Shown here in pieces: positions 20,977 to 30,595 of a stretch of 64,000 nt of DNA. The position numbers were made by a program, and so were the translations under genes. Source of the DNA: Protopterus annectens (lineage: Eukaryota > Chordata > Ceratodontiformes > Protopteridae); contig NC_056731.1 in assembly GCF_019279795.1 (NCBI RefSeq), positions 862,915,571 to 862,979,570 on the forward strand, given 5' to 3'. Under the pieces are notes generated by a model, which saw only the letters and a list, made by a program, of their open reading frames with translations, had not been told where the DNA came from and did no database searches. Every line of letters starts with the position of its first letter. Position 1 is the first letter of the stretch.

Positions 20977-21748
20977 AGCAATAACCCATGCCTGGGTGTG
21001 GGTAATGCTGGAGTTACACACGGTTGGTGCGGTTTGGTCACGAGGGCGAAGCCCGAGTGGCCAAAAAAAGACAACCGTGGGTAAATCCAGTATTGCCCAC
21101 ACCCAGAAGTGGGTTATTGCTATTATACAATGACATTATTTAAGAAAACAATACTTACTTTTCTTAAATAATATAATGCCTCCGTGCTACCCTTCCGCAG
21201 CTGTCTGGTATTCTGCGGCAGTTCTGATGTACTGCGCATGCGTATGCTTACGCAGTACATCAGAGCTGTGTGTGGAAGCAATGGAGAAAGCAAGATTTTC
21301 GTTGCTTTTTAGAAAGTGTCTCGCTATGTTAAAGGAGTTTAACATAGCGAGACAGCTTTAAAAAAAGCAGCAGAGATCTTCCTTTCTCTGTGGTTTTTTT
21401 TAAAGCTGTCTCGCTATGTTAAAGGAGTTTAACATAGCGAGACAGCTTTAAAAAAGGCAACAGAGAAATTTCTTGCTATGTTAAACCCGCTTAACATAGC
21501 GAGACAGCTTTAAAAAAAGCAACGGAGAAAGGAAGATCTCCGTTGCTTTTTTAAGCTATCTCGCTATGTTAAACTCCTTTAACATAGCGAGACACTTTCT
21601 AAAAAGAAACGGAGATCTTGCATTCTCCATTGCTGTAAAAAAAAAAAAAAAGACATACTAATGGAAAAAGTCTGGGCGACCGGACCTTTTTCCATTAGTA
21701 TACGTCTGATTTATAATGGGCACGCTGATTTTTGGAATATTAATGTAT
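20977..21748. mobile_element. hairpin-chain (foldback) element, copy 2, inverted relative to copy 1
   Basis: Begins with the terminal palindrome (20977-21121), then the AT-rich hairpin (21120-21179), the CTGATGTACTGCG hairpin (about 21220-21266), four CGCTATGTTAAA hairpins alternating with four AGCAACGGAGA hairpins (21285-21640), a poly-A tract and the 23-bp-stem hairpin (21655-21701). It ends with half of the last hairpin, near 21720-21748. It interrupts the internal complementary region of DIRS copy G, whose two halves can be matched to the unbroken region of copy D. Flanks show TATA-rich sequence on both sides but no unambiguous target duplication. Confidence 0.85.
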
Positions 21749-22700
21749 AATCATCATATGATCACTGTTGTAGCAGCACAAAGCTGTATGGAATGACTAC
21801 CACAGCTTTGGCAGAAATGGTAGAAGCGAGACCAGAGTACAGAAGACACTAGAAAAAAGATCTAGTAAATCTTGTTCTGGTTCTGGAACAGGAGTCCGTT
21901 TTGCATTGCTTATTGAAAGTTTGCACAGGGGACTGTGCTGCTGTTACTAGAATAGCTGTAGAGTCCACACCTTTCCAAAAAGGTCCCAGAACTGGCCACT
22001 AGTGAGTGTGTCTTAATATTCTGATGGGGGATTTTTCCATGGTAAGAACACAGAACTGAATAGCCTGAGACAGACATCTGGATATGGTTTGCTTGGAAAG
22101 TGATTGGTTTTTCTTCTTACTATCAAAAGAAATAAAGAGTTGGTCTGTCAATCTGTAATCTTTTGTCTTATCTAGGTACTGTCCAAGTTGTCTGTGAATA
22201 TCCAGTGAACAGAGATGTCTCTACTTTGCTCTTCGAGTGGGGGAAGAACACAGAGATGTGACTAGATTGATTTAAAGTAAACTCAGCAATAACTTTCTAA
22301 GAGTCACTCTATCTTTATGGAAAAGCAAAATGGGCTGAGAAAACATGACGGCTTGCAACTCAGCTTCTCATCTAGCTGAAATCAGAGCAATAAGTAAAAC
22401 TATCTTCCAAGTAAGGAACTTCAAAGAAGAGCTAGCTGCATGTTCAAATGGAATAAACTTAGCTTCTCCAAAATAAAAGTAAGGTTCCAGGATGAAGCCA
22501 TCTACTTTAGTAGTAGTCTGATATATACAACTCCTTTCAAGAACTGACTTGAAGCAAAAAAGGAAGGAGGCATCTAATGGCAGACAAGCAGAAATGGGTG
22601 AAACATGTACCTTGACAGTAGTGTAAGACAGGCCAAATTTGAGCAGTTCACACAGGCACTGGAGAACCACCATGCCCCTGCCTGGGCTGGGTTCTAGTCT
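21749..22700 (-). pseudogene. DIRS tyrosine recombinase (copy G)
   Basis: The frame 22368-22673 has SYTTVKVHVSPISACLPLDA, the core-binding segment seen in copies B, C and D, and FLTWKIVLLIALISAR leading into box I. Downstream pieces resemble HKDRVTLR, SLDIHRQLGQYLDKTKDYRL and a degraded H-x-x-R (THSLVASS). Stops and frameshifts are frequent. Confidence 0.65.
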
Positions 22701-22839
22701 GGCATCAATTAGGAAATCTCTGTCATTTTGCTAAATATAACTTACTAATATTATGTTTACTAGGCTCTTTAATACATGCTGCATTTCCTGTGTAAAGAGG
22801 TGCCTAATGAAATCAAAAACCTATCATGCATAGTGTCAG

Positions 22840-24106
22840 GTCTAGGCTCAGAATGCCAGGATGAATGAGAGAGCCTTTGTCCTGTGTGAGTAGGTCCACT
22901 CGGTGAGAAAGGTTTTGGTAACTGTTACTGGCCAGGTGTATGAGAATGGACAACAAATGTCAGGGACAAAAGGGAACAACCAGAAGTATATTTGGGAATT
23001 CTTTCTTTATTGATAGTAAGAATAAAGGGGACAAAGACATAAATGAACAATTATTTATTTATTTACAATTTTATTACCAGATGAGTGAGCTGGTCCAGTG
23101 ACCATTTTCATCACAATCTGGGTATACAAATGTAAAACCAGTTAAAGCGATGCAACACAGTCCTAGAAACATAAGTAGGTAAACATAACATTACAAATGT
23201 ACAGTATCTTCGATACTAACATTGTAAACATTTACTGTGAATTAGTACAGTATATACAGTATATACAAATAGGGGAGTATATATGCAATCAGATGGAAAT
23301 CTTTTGCTAAAGGAAGAGATGGGAGGTACAATAACATAACTGAAAGTTACAATGATACAATAATGTATGATGGCGGTGGTTTAACCAAGTGTCATGAAAG
23401 CAAGTTAACTTGGCATCCTGGTATAGGGATTCTTGCCCACGTGAAAGAAAAGATTCTATCTTCCAAGCATGAAATCCTGGCACAGAACTTCTGTAACTGT
23501 CAGTTGCAAATGGATACAAACAGACTACTTGGGGAGTTTCTCACAAGTGGAAAATCTCCAGGAAGACATCTGGGTGTAACATCCATTCATGAGGATCTGT
23601 CCTGGATCTGATCAGAGAGTCTGAATTTATGTTCTGCTCTGAAAGAATATAGGTTGCATTATGGCAAAGACTGTGCTAAGATGTCAGTACCAAGAAATCA
23701 TGGCTAGCCTGCACAAGGATTATGACATGGTCCCTCCCATTTGTATATGTACCACATTACTGTGGAATTGTCTGTTATTACTAACAGTGGTCCCGGAGTC
23801 CATAGTTGGAAAAATGCTTTTGTTGTTTTTATCAGGTAATTATCTCATTAAAGTTTATGTGCTTTTCTTCCCAGAAATAAGGATCCCAAATACTTTGAAC
23901 TTTAATCCCTTTGTAAACTGCTCCTCAGGCAAAGTCCAAGACATCTGTAGTGAGAAACTGACTTGTAATGGGAGAAGAAACAGAAAAATCTGGGATCAGA
24001 GGAATCTGATTAACCCAACAGAGGAATTCCTTTTTGATGAAGCTCAGAAATGGAACAGGAAAGGGTGTTAGTGGTGATTCCATATAGGTTTGAGGAACCA
24101 CTAAAT
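22840..24106 (-). pseudogene. DIRS linker and RNase H relic (copy G)
   Basis: DNA similarity to copy D runs along 36700-37640. Examples are GTGTGAGTAGGTCCACT (22884), the ATCTTCCAAGCATGAAATCC block (23457) and CAAAGTCCAAGACATCTG (23930). The encoded RNase H is too decayed to read. A LINE tail interrupts it at 23040-23150. It stops where DIRS copy C begins and its last bases reappear at 26689-26723. Confidence 0.6.
23040..23150 (-). mobile_element. 3' tail of an L2-like LINE or derived SINE
   Basis: Reverse-complemented it reads GATGAAAATGGTCACTGGAC, CTCACTCATCTGGTAATAAA and an AAATAAATAAATAATT tail, the same plan as 34075-34140. About 150 bp to its right (to 23290), including two TACAGTATATA units, does not match copy D either and may belong to the same insertion. 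Confidence 0.5.
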
Positions 24107-24290
24107 AAGAAGTTATGTACCTACCATAACGTTCCATGTTAGTTGTCTTTTCTCGCCTTCTTTCTTGCTTGATGGGTTCGGAGCCGATCCCTCGGCTCCG
24201 ACTCGGCACTTGCTAAGCTCGAGAGTCACTTTTACCAGCTCGAGGCAGCCCCATATCCCATGATGCAAGGCGGTAAGTACCCAGATCTCG
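24107..24290 (+). repeat. copy C inverted terminal repeat, left
   Basis: Matches the inverse of 26523-26688 almost exactly, for example GATGGGTTCGGAGCCGATCC and CTCGAGGCAGCCCCATATCC. It contains a short internal palindrome GGAGCCGATCCCTCGGCTCC. The outer AAGAAGTTATGTACCTACCA matches copy B's outer end, defining family 1. Confidence 0.95.
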
Positions 24291-24455
24291 TTTGATGACA
24301 AAGGGCAACAGCACCAAGCATAAAATACTTCCAAAGGGAAGAAAGAAAACTTACAGATGGAAGAAGGACCAGGTCTGAATGGTCTTCAGCATAACAGTTT
24401 CTTATAACAAAGTCTGTCCAGGCCAGGGGGAAGGAGGGAGGGTCGCAATAAAGAA

Positions 24456-24548
24456 GGTGAGAGAAGACAACTAACATGGAACGTTATGGTAGGTGCATAA
24501 CTTCTTAATGTTAAGTTGTCAATCTCGCCTTCATTCTTGCTTGATGGG
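24456..24548 (-). repeat. copy C internal complementary region
   Basis: The first half inverts the left edge (ACATGGAACGTTATGGTAGG, TGCATAACTTCTT); the second half inverts the right edge (AATGTTAAGTTGTCAATCTC). The G-rich tract GGGGGAAGGAGGGAGGG lies just before it at 24426-24442. Confidence 0.9.
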
Positions 24549-24580
24549 ACCAGCTCCCTAGCACCTCTATCCTGGGTGGC

Positions 24581-25600
24581 TCAATGGAACAAACTCTTGA
24601 GGACTGTAGAGCCAAAACTGGCTCTGTCCCTGGAGGCCAAGTCCAATTTGTAATGGGAAACAAAAGTGTGAGGAGTGGCCCAAGTGGCCGCTGCACAAAT
24701 AGTGTCTAAAGGAAGTCTAGCTTGAAAAGCTGTAGAAGTAGCTAAGCTCCTAGTTGAATGTGCTTTAGGTTTTGAGCACAGCTGTTTTCCCCTGAGCAGA
24801 TAAATTTCAGAGATGACCAAGAAAGCCATCTGGACAAGGTCACTTTAGAAACAGGAAGGCCTTTTTATTTTCCGCATAGGAAACTAATAGTTGATCAGAT
24901 TTTCTAAATTGTTTTGTTCTGTCCAAATAATATCTAAGTTGACGGTGGACATCAAGATAATGTAGCTTTTGTTCAGCTCTATCTGAGTAGTTAGGAAAAT
25001 ACAGGAGATCAATGGATTGATTCAAATTGTTCTTTGAAGCGACCTTAGGCAAAAAGGTTGGGTTAGTTCTCAAAGATACTCTGTCTTTGTGAAAAACCAA
25101 ATAGGGGGGTCGAACCGAAAGAGCATGAAGTTCAGACACCCTCCTGGCCGATGTAATAGCCACTAGGAATAAAGTTTTCCAAGAAAGATATTTCAGGGAA
25201 CAAGAAACAGCTGGCTCAAGGGGAAGAATCAAGGATGTCAGCACTAAATTTAGATCCCACTGAGGAGGAGGATTCCTGATTGGAGGCTTTAGGAGGAAAA
25301 TTCCTTTCAAGAAGGCCCTGCAGAGCCTATGGGACATAATATTATGATCTGCTATACCGACATGAAAATTGGAAATAGCAGCCAATTGAACTCTGACTGT
25401 GGAAGAAGAGGAGCCTGCATGAAAAATCTCTGCTAAGAAGTCCAGGACTGCCTGAACAGGGCAGTAAAAGGATCAATATTTTTGGCCTTAGCCCAATAAG
25501 AGAAACGCTTCCATTTGCTTGTATAAATCCTCCTGGTAGAGGATTTTAGCGAAGCTACTATGATGTCTCTAACTGGGTTAGAGATCAAAGGAAGCCTGGC
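24581..25600 (-). pseudogene. DIRS tyrosine recombinase (copy C)
   Basis: The frame 24840-25385 (181 codons) covers AAISNFHVGIADHNIMSHRL, box I SARRVSELHAL, and DVHRQLRYYLDRTKQFRKSD. The frame 24581-24829 carries AHSTRSLATSTAF (H-x-x-R) and TFVSHYKLDLASRDRASFGS (Tyr nucleophile). One or two frameshifts between 24820 and 24875 separate the halves. The N-terminus (VASLKSSTRRIYTSKWKRF) continues in the frame of 25433-25570. All catalytic residues remain readable. Confidence 0.85.
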
Positions 25601-26499
25601 TAAGGAAGGAAGTGGAGCAACCATGCTGTGAGGTTGAGAGAAGGGATTGACCGCAGCTGACCCGATTGGTGAATCAGAAGATCTGGCACTGGGTCCAGAT
25701 GCCACGGCTGCACCAAAAGGTGATGATGGAGGAACGGAAACCAAACTTGTCGAGGCCAGTAAGGGGCAATGAGAATCAATTTGGCTCTCAAAACGGTAGC
25801 TTTCTGGATAACCTGAGGGATCAGAGGAAATGGAGGGAAGGCATAAAGAAGTCCCTGGGGCCAATCCTGGGTCAGAGTGTCTCTGGGGGGATGGCCTGAT
25901 GGAGGTAAGAGGCAGAAGAAGTCTGGACATTTGCTGTTTTGGGGAGTAGCAAAAAGATCGCAGCATGGACGACCCCATTCCAGAAAAATCTCTTCCGCTA
26001 TAGATTGCTTGAGAGACCACTCGTGAGGCATGCGAATAGCTCTGCTCAATCTGTCCGCTACAATGTTGGTTTTCCCAGGGATATGCGTTGCTACCAGAAA
26101 CCGATGAGAGGAGATCGCCCATTGCCATAGTCTGAGCGCTTCGACACAAGGGTAGGACTTGGTTCCGCCCTGTTTGTTGATATACCAAACTACAGACATG
26201 TTGTCTGTGTGGACTGCAATTGTCCCTACGGGAAGAAAGTCGTTGAGGGCTTGCAACGCTAAAAGCACTGCTCTCATCCCCGGGACATTTATGTGCAGAT
26301 GGTACTCGAACGGCTGCCACGTCCCATGAACCATCCTGCCCTGATAATGACCCCCCCACCCGATCAGGGAGGCATCCATGGTGACAGTGGCTATCGGGGA
26401 TGGGGGTACAAAGTACCTGCCTTGGTGAACCTGAGGAGATGTGATCCACCAAGCAAGATGCTCTTTGCATGTCTGTGTCACCAGAATCTGGTGACGCAT
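25600..26499 (-). CDS. DIRS RNase H plus linker domain, 299-codon open frame (copy C)
   Basis: The longest clean DIRS frame in the window. RNase H: VTMDASLIGWGGHYQ (Asp), HINVPGMRAVLLALQAL (the usual Glu is Gly here; copy B has LEM), VHTDNMSVVWYINKQGG (Asp) and IVADRLSRA (Asp). Then EEIFLEWGRPCCDLFATPQN and the linker PQGLLYAFPPFPLIPQVI / KLILIAPYWPRQVWFPFL. The reverse transcriptase that should precede it is deleted, so the frame begins abruptly. Loss of the catalytic Glu argues against activity. Confidence 0.85.
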   Translation of the reverse strand: MRHQILVTQTCKEHLAWWITSPQVHQGRYFVPPSPIATVTMDASLIGWGGHYQGRMVHGTWQPFEYHLHINVPGMRAVLLALQALNDFLPVGTIAVHTDNMSVVWYINKQGGTKSYPCVEALRLWQWAISSHRFLVATHIPGKTNIVADRLSRAIRMPHEWSLKQSIAEEIFLEWGRPCCDLFATPQNSKCPDFFCLLPPSGHPPRDTLTQDWPQGLLYAFPPFPLIPQVIQKATVLRAKLILIAPYWPRQVWFPFLHHHLLVQPWHLDPVPDLLIHQSGQLRSIPSLNLTAWLLHFLP

Positions 26500-26522
26500 T
26501 GGAAGTTGTTGGTATGACCATT

Positions 26523-26688
26523 AGCGGCAAACGAGATCTGGGTACTTACCGCCTTGCATCATGGGATATGGGGCTGCCTCGAGCTGGTAAAAGTGACTCT
26601 CGAGCTTAGCAAGTGCCGAGTCGGAGCCGAGGGATCGGCTCCGAACCCATCAAGCAAGAATGAAGGCGAGATTGACAACTTAACATTC
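26523..26688 (-). repeat. copy C inverted terminal repeat, right
   Basis: Inverse of 24107-24290 over about 145 bp with a single mismatch (CCTTCTTTC versus CCTTCATTC when aligned). The RNase H frame runs directly into it, marking the deletion junction near 26522. Confidence 0.95.
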
Positions 26689-26723
26689 ATCCTTATGTGT
26701 AATCTGGCTAGAGGAACCATGAT

Positions 26724-27605
26724 CTTTCTTCCCCTGCTCTCTACTTGGCTGCTGTGCACTCTGTCTCGGTTGCTTGACCTACATTGAGACCTGGTGAACC
26801 GGTACATTCCTGCACCAAAAAAACCTGCATTTTACCCTCCTGGAAGCCTCATAAAATTAATCCAACCTTGGATTTCATCCACCAGCTCCCTGAGAGACCA
26901 CCTTTTTAAGACAGTGAAACCTGGAGAACTGGTACATTCCTGCACCAAAAAAAACTGCATTTTACCCTCCTGGAAGCCTAAGAAAATTAATCCAGCCTTG
27001 GATTTCATCCACCAGCTCCCTGAGAGACCACCTTTTTGAAACAGTGAAAGTACGTCCTGATCCAGCTATCAGTTCTGTCTATCATTATTTAAGTTTTAGA
27101 GACTTTCCTACATTAGGCAAGCCTCCCACTCAGGATAGCCAGCAGCCAATAACCCACCACCCCCATTCTACTATTTCTGCTCTATTTCACTAACTCTCTC
27201 AGCTAGACTTTTCCTCTCTCTCTCTTTAATAGTACCTTTACTCCCTCTCTTCTGTAGCCTGCCCCCTTGGTTGGGTAACAGTCACCGCATTTAAGTAATT
27301 GGCCACTAGGTGGCGCCTTACCACAAGCCTTTCTGAATCACACATACTATTTTTAGCTCCCCATTAGACCTCCTATATTAAGTTTTTTTTTTTTACTTAG
27401 GCTTTTATCTGACTTACTTCTTTTCCACCTTCCCTCCCTTGACCTTGGTTGCCTCCAATTCAACCACACTCTTACCCTCTGACAAAGTGTACTTTCCTCT
27501 TATTAGCCTCTTAACCCATTTCTACATTCTCTCACTCTCTGACTTACCTGCTGTATTCTCCCACTCTATAGATCGTCATCCTCAGTAGTCCACTCTCTTG
27601 TCTCT
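26724..27605 (+). other. LINE leader, upstream copy, lacking the intron-like segment
   Basis: Part A (CTTTCTTCCCCTGCTCTCTA ... GACCTACATTGAGA) is joined at 26789/26790 directly to part B (CCTGGTGAACCGGTACATTC). In the downstream copy the same two sequences are separated by 1536 bp bounded by GT and AG. Part B carries an extra 130-bp tandem duplication (26790-26919, 26920-27049) absent downstream. Confidence 0.85.
26790..27049. repeat. 130-bp tandem duplication in LINE leader
   Basis: CCTGGTGAACCGGTACATTC ... TTTAAGACAGTGAAA is followed at once by CCTGGAGAACTGGTACATTC ... TTTGAAACAGTGAAA. The downstream leader has only one unit. Confidence 0.95.
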
Positions 27606-27950
27606 ACCTGTAAGTTCTTTAACCCAACTATAACTCTCCTAACTTGCTAGTTCTTTGACCCACTATAGCTCTCCTACGTCCTGGTATCTCCCTCTCCCAT
27701 AGGGCTTTACCCACTCTAGTTTCTCCTTACCTTTTCTACTTTTTCATCTCTATTTTCTCATCCCCCTCCTACACCTATACCTATACCTCTATGCTCCTCC
27801 CCTTTCACTAATCCTTCCCACTGACTCCAAACCTAACGCTCCTTATCTCGCGACTTCTGCCTCACACCTGCATTTATGGTGTACTCCCCTCCCACCCTCC
27901 CCCAACGTCCTCTATCAACTTATAAATATACCCCATAATATAGGGACGCC
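27606..27950 (+). promoter_or_regulatory. putative LINE promoter segment (part C) with TATA box
   Basis: Pyrimidine-rich sequence ending in TATAAATATACCCCATAATA (TATA box at 27921-27930). Part A, the start of the leader, begins about 30 bp downstream at 27951, the normal distance from a TATA box to an RNA polymerase II start. The upstream leader copy begins at the same base (26722-26724), as expected if it was copied from an RNA starting there. It opens with GTAAGT just inside, so it could alternatively be intronic. Confidence 0.5.
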
Positions 27951-28018
27951 ATCTTTCTTACCCTGCTCTCTACTTGGCTGCTGTGCACTCTGTCTCGGTT
28001 GCTTGAACTACATTGAGA

Positions 28019-29554
28019 GTAAGCATTATTTTCTTTTTTAATATACCGTTTGTGAATGCCTGCTTACTTATATAGGAATGTTTAATCTCAGCCCTATAAT
28101 GCATACTGTGTAAGGTTTTTAGACGGTTAGCAGAAAGCTTTTGCCGATGATCACTTTTACCAGCATAGCGTCTGCACGTGGGCTTATAACTAAATGCTCG
28201 ACATAGGATTATATTGTTGTAGCTGAACCTCCCTCCTGTGTTAAAACCAACAGCTGTGTAAAGTATTTTTTGATTAACACTCTTGCTGTAGACGCTAACA
28301 CCTTTGCAACGCTGCACATGCGGGACTACTACTGAAAGGTTCACCTACTGTAGAAACTGTTTAACTTTGCCTAGTGCCCTGCTGTTTTGTGCAAGTTTTG
28401 TTCTACAACTGTTGACTGTACTAAGAAATTGCACTTGTTTTATGCTATTGTGGAAAATGCTTATTCCCACACAGCGTTGAACATATGGGAACACTACTAT
28501 AGGTCTGACTTTGGTTTTATATATATTGCTAATTGGAGGCTAATATAGGTGTCGACGGAATAGCGCTCCACTATCCTAATAGATTTCTTATGGTTCTAAC
28601 GATTTCTTCTACACAGAACGCCTGGAGACTGAGTTAATCTCTTTATAACACATAAAAAGGGTCTACCTTTAAACGCTTTGCTACAAATAAGCTACAACTA
28701 GATATTCAAACCCACATCACCTTTTATACCACAATTTACACACAGGGGGGTTTTTTATGAAGGGTACTTGATACCTAACATACATAGCTATGGTAATCAC
28801 GTTGACTTAAGAATAGTCAGCGTTTTGCACGTGGATCGCGATAAGCAACTTAACTGCCTAGTTTGTCTATTATGCCATTTTCTGGGTATGGGATAAGGGT
28901 GTAGAAACTTATTAAATATAGCTTCAGTACTCCAGCTCACTAAGAATAGTCAGCGTTTTGCACACTGACCGCTATAAGCGTCTCGACTGCCTAGTTTTTA
29001 GCTAATTACACAATAAATGGGGTTTTGAACAAGGGTCTGGAAACCTACTAAACACCACTAGGGTAATCAAGCTCACTTACACATAGTCAGCGCTCTGCAC
29101 GTGGAACGCCAAAAACATCTACACTGCTTTGTTCTGCTCATTACTCCTTTTAAAATTAAACAATCCACCCCTATTTTATTTTTATTTTAAGTCTATATGG
29201 GACATCTGCTCTACTTAGCCTACATTTAGCCCTAGTTAAGCTCTTTAGAGTTAAACAAGGTTTTTTTATTTTTTTGTGAACATATCCTGATAACCTCTCT
29301 AAGTAACACCATGTAAGGAAAGCTAGTGTAGCTATTTCTATCCTAGCCACCTGCATGCAATATGATACAGTTGTTAGAGTCATCGATGTACCTGTGTTTT
29401 CTTTAATGTATTCTCTAGATGATTTAAAACGTGGTTACATTTCTTGAAGTTTGTGGCAAATACATGTAATTGTATATGTTACATTCATACCTGCTTTCTA
29501 TTATCAATATTATTTGCCTCACTACCTTCTCTCTCTCTTCCTACTCTTTACTAG
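28019..29554 (+). other. intron-like segment of LINE leader (GT-AG, 1536 bp)
   Basis: The donor is CATTGAGA|GTAAGCATT at 28019. The acceptor is CTTCTCTCTCTCTTCCTACT followed by CTTTACTAG|CCTGGTG at 29554. The polypyrimidine tract is strong. The upstream leader copy is joined exactly across these two points, with no extra or missing base. This is what splicing followed by reverse transcription would produce. Confidence 0.7.
28140..29130. repeat. diverged repeats of about 130-170 bp inside the intron-like segment
   Basis: A core of the type ATAGTCAGCGTTTTGCACGTGG recurs near 28160, 28308, 28475, 28555, 28813, 28946 and 29093, and the last three are clear. Shared flanks are GTAATCAAGCTCACTTA-like before the core and CTGCCTAGTTT after it. 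CACGTGG contains an E-box. This is compatible with an array of regulatory monomers, but the function is unknown. Confidence 0.55.
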
Positions 29555-30595
29555 CCTGGTGAACCGGTACATTCCTGCACCAAAAAACCTGCATTTTACC
29601 CTCCTGGAAGCCTCAGAAAATTAATCCAACCTTGAATTTCATCCACCAGCTCCCTAAGAGACCACCTTTTTAAGACAGTGAAAGTATGTCCTGATCCAGC
29701 TATCAGTTCTGTCTATCATTATTTAAGTTTTAGAGACTTTCCTACGTTAGGCAAGCCTCCCACTCAGGATAGCCAGTAGCCAATAACCCCCCCACCCCCA
29801 TTCTACTATTTCTGCTCTATTTCACTAACTCTCTCAGCTAGACTTTTCCTCTTTCTCTTTAATAGTACCTTTACTCCCTCTCTTCTGTAGCCTGCCCCCT
29901 TGGTTGGGTAACAGTCACCACAGTTAAGTAACTGGCCACTAGGTGGCACCTTACCACAAGCCTTTCTGAATCACACATACTATTTTTAGCTCCCCATTAG
30001 ACCTCCTATATTAAGTTTTTTTTTTTACTTAGGCTTTTATCTGACTTGTTTCTTTTCCACCGTCCCTCCCTTGAATTCAACCACACTCTTACCCTCTGAG
30101 AAAGTGTACTTTCCTCTTATTAGCCTCTTAACCCATTTCTACATTCTCTCACTCTCTGACTTACCTGCTGTATTCTCCCACTCTATAGATTGTCATCCTC
30201 AGTAGTCCACTCTCTTGTCTCTACCCGCTCCGTTTGCCCTTTGGGCTCACTCCGCTCCCCCACCCTGCCCCCAATCTCCACCCACCCCCAGCAGTCCTAC
30301 ACTTATACCTCCATAAACACCCCCCACTATCATACTCCAATCACATAATCATCCTGCCACACCCAGCCTCAAGATTTTAGAACACACCTACTAATAATTT
30401 ATCTCTAATCCCCTCAGAAGATATACTCCACCCACTGCCACTCATCTTTTACCTTCCTATAATTCCTGACTCAACTCTTAATTCCCACCTCTTTAACACC
30501 TATTGCACTCTCCTCAACTATGTCTTTCCAATGCCAAATATTAGTAGTACTCTCTCTCCTACCTATTCTAACTACCACTTACCTCTTAACCTCCT

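Larger units (their letters stand above)
24107..26688 (-). mobile_element. DIRS-type retrotransposon, family 1, copy C, internally deleted
   Basis: A 2.58-kb element with both inverted terminal repeats, an internal complementary region, a recombinase and an RNase H region, but no reverse transcriptase or gag. The RNase H region joins directly to the right terminal repeat at about 26522. The two terminal repeats differ at only about one site in 145 bp by eye, so this is the youngest DIRS insertion here. It sits in copy G in the same orientation, and copy G sequence resumes on the right (CTTATGTGTAATCTGGCTAG matches copy D TTTTATGTGGAGTCTTGCCA). It would depend on another copy for mobility. Confidence 0.85.

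Noticed and set aside
19040-21748. CRISPR-like array, because hairpins repeat regularly
   Set aside because: The units are palindromes placed back to back without unique spacers, in an evident vertebrate repeat context.
28019-29554. Idea that the 1536-bp LINE segment is an inserted transposon
   Set aside because: No target duplication, no terminal repeats and no coding region were seen, whereas its ends match splice signals and the junction is base-exact. It is not fully excluded.
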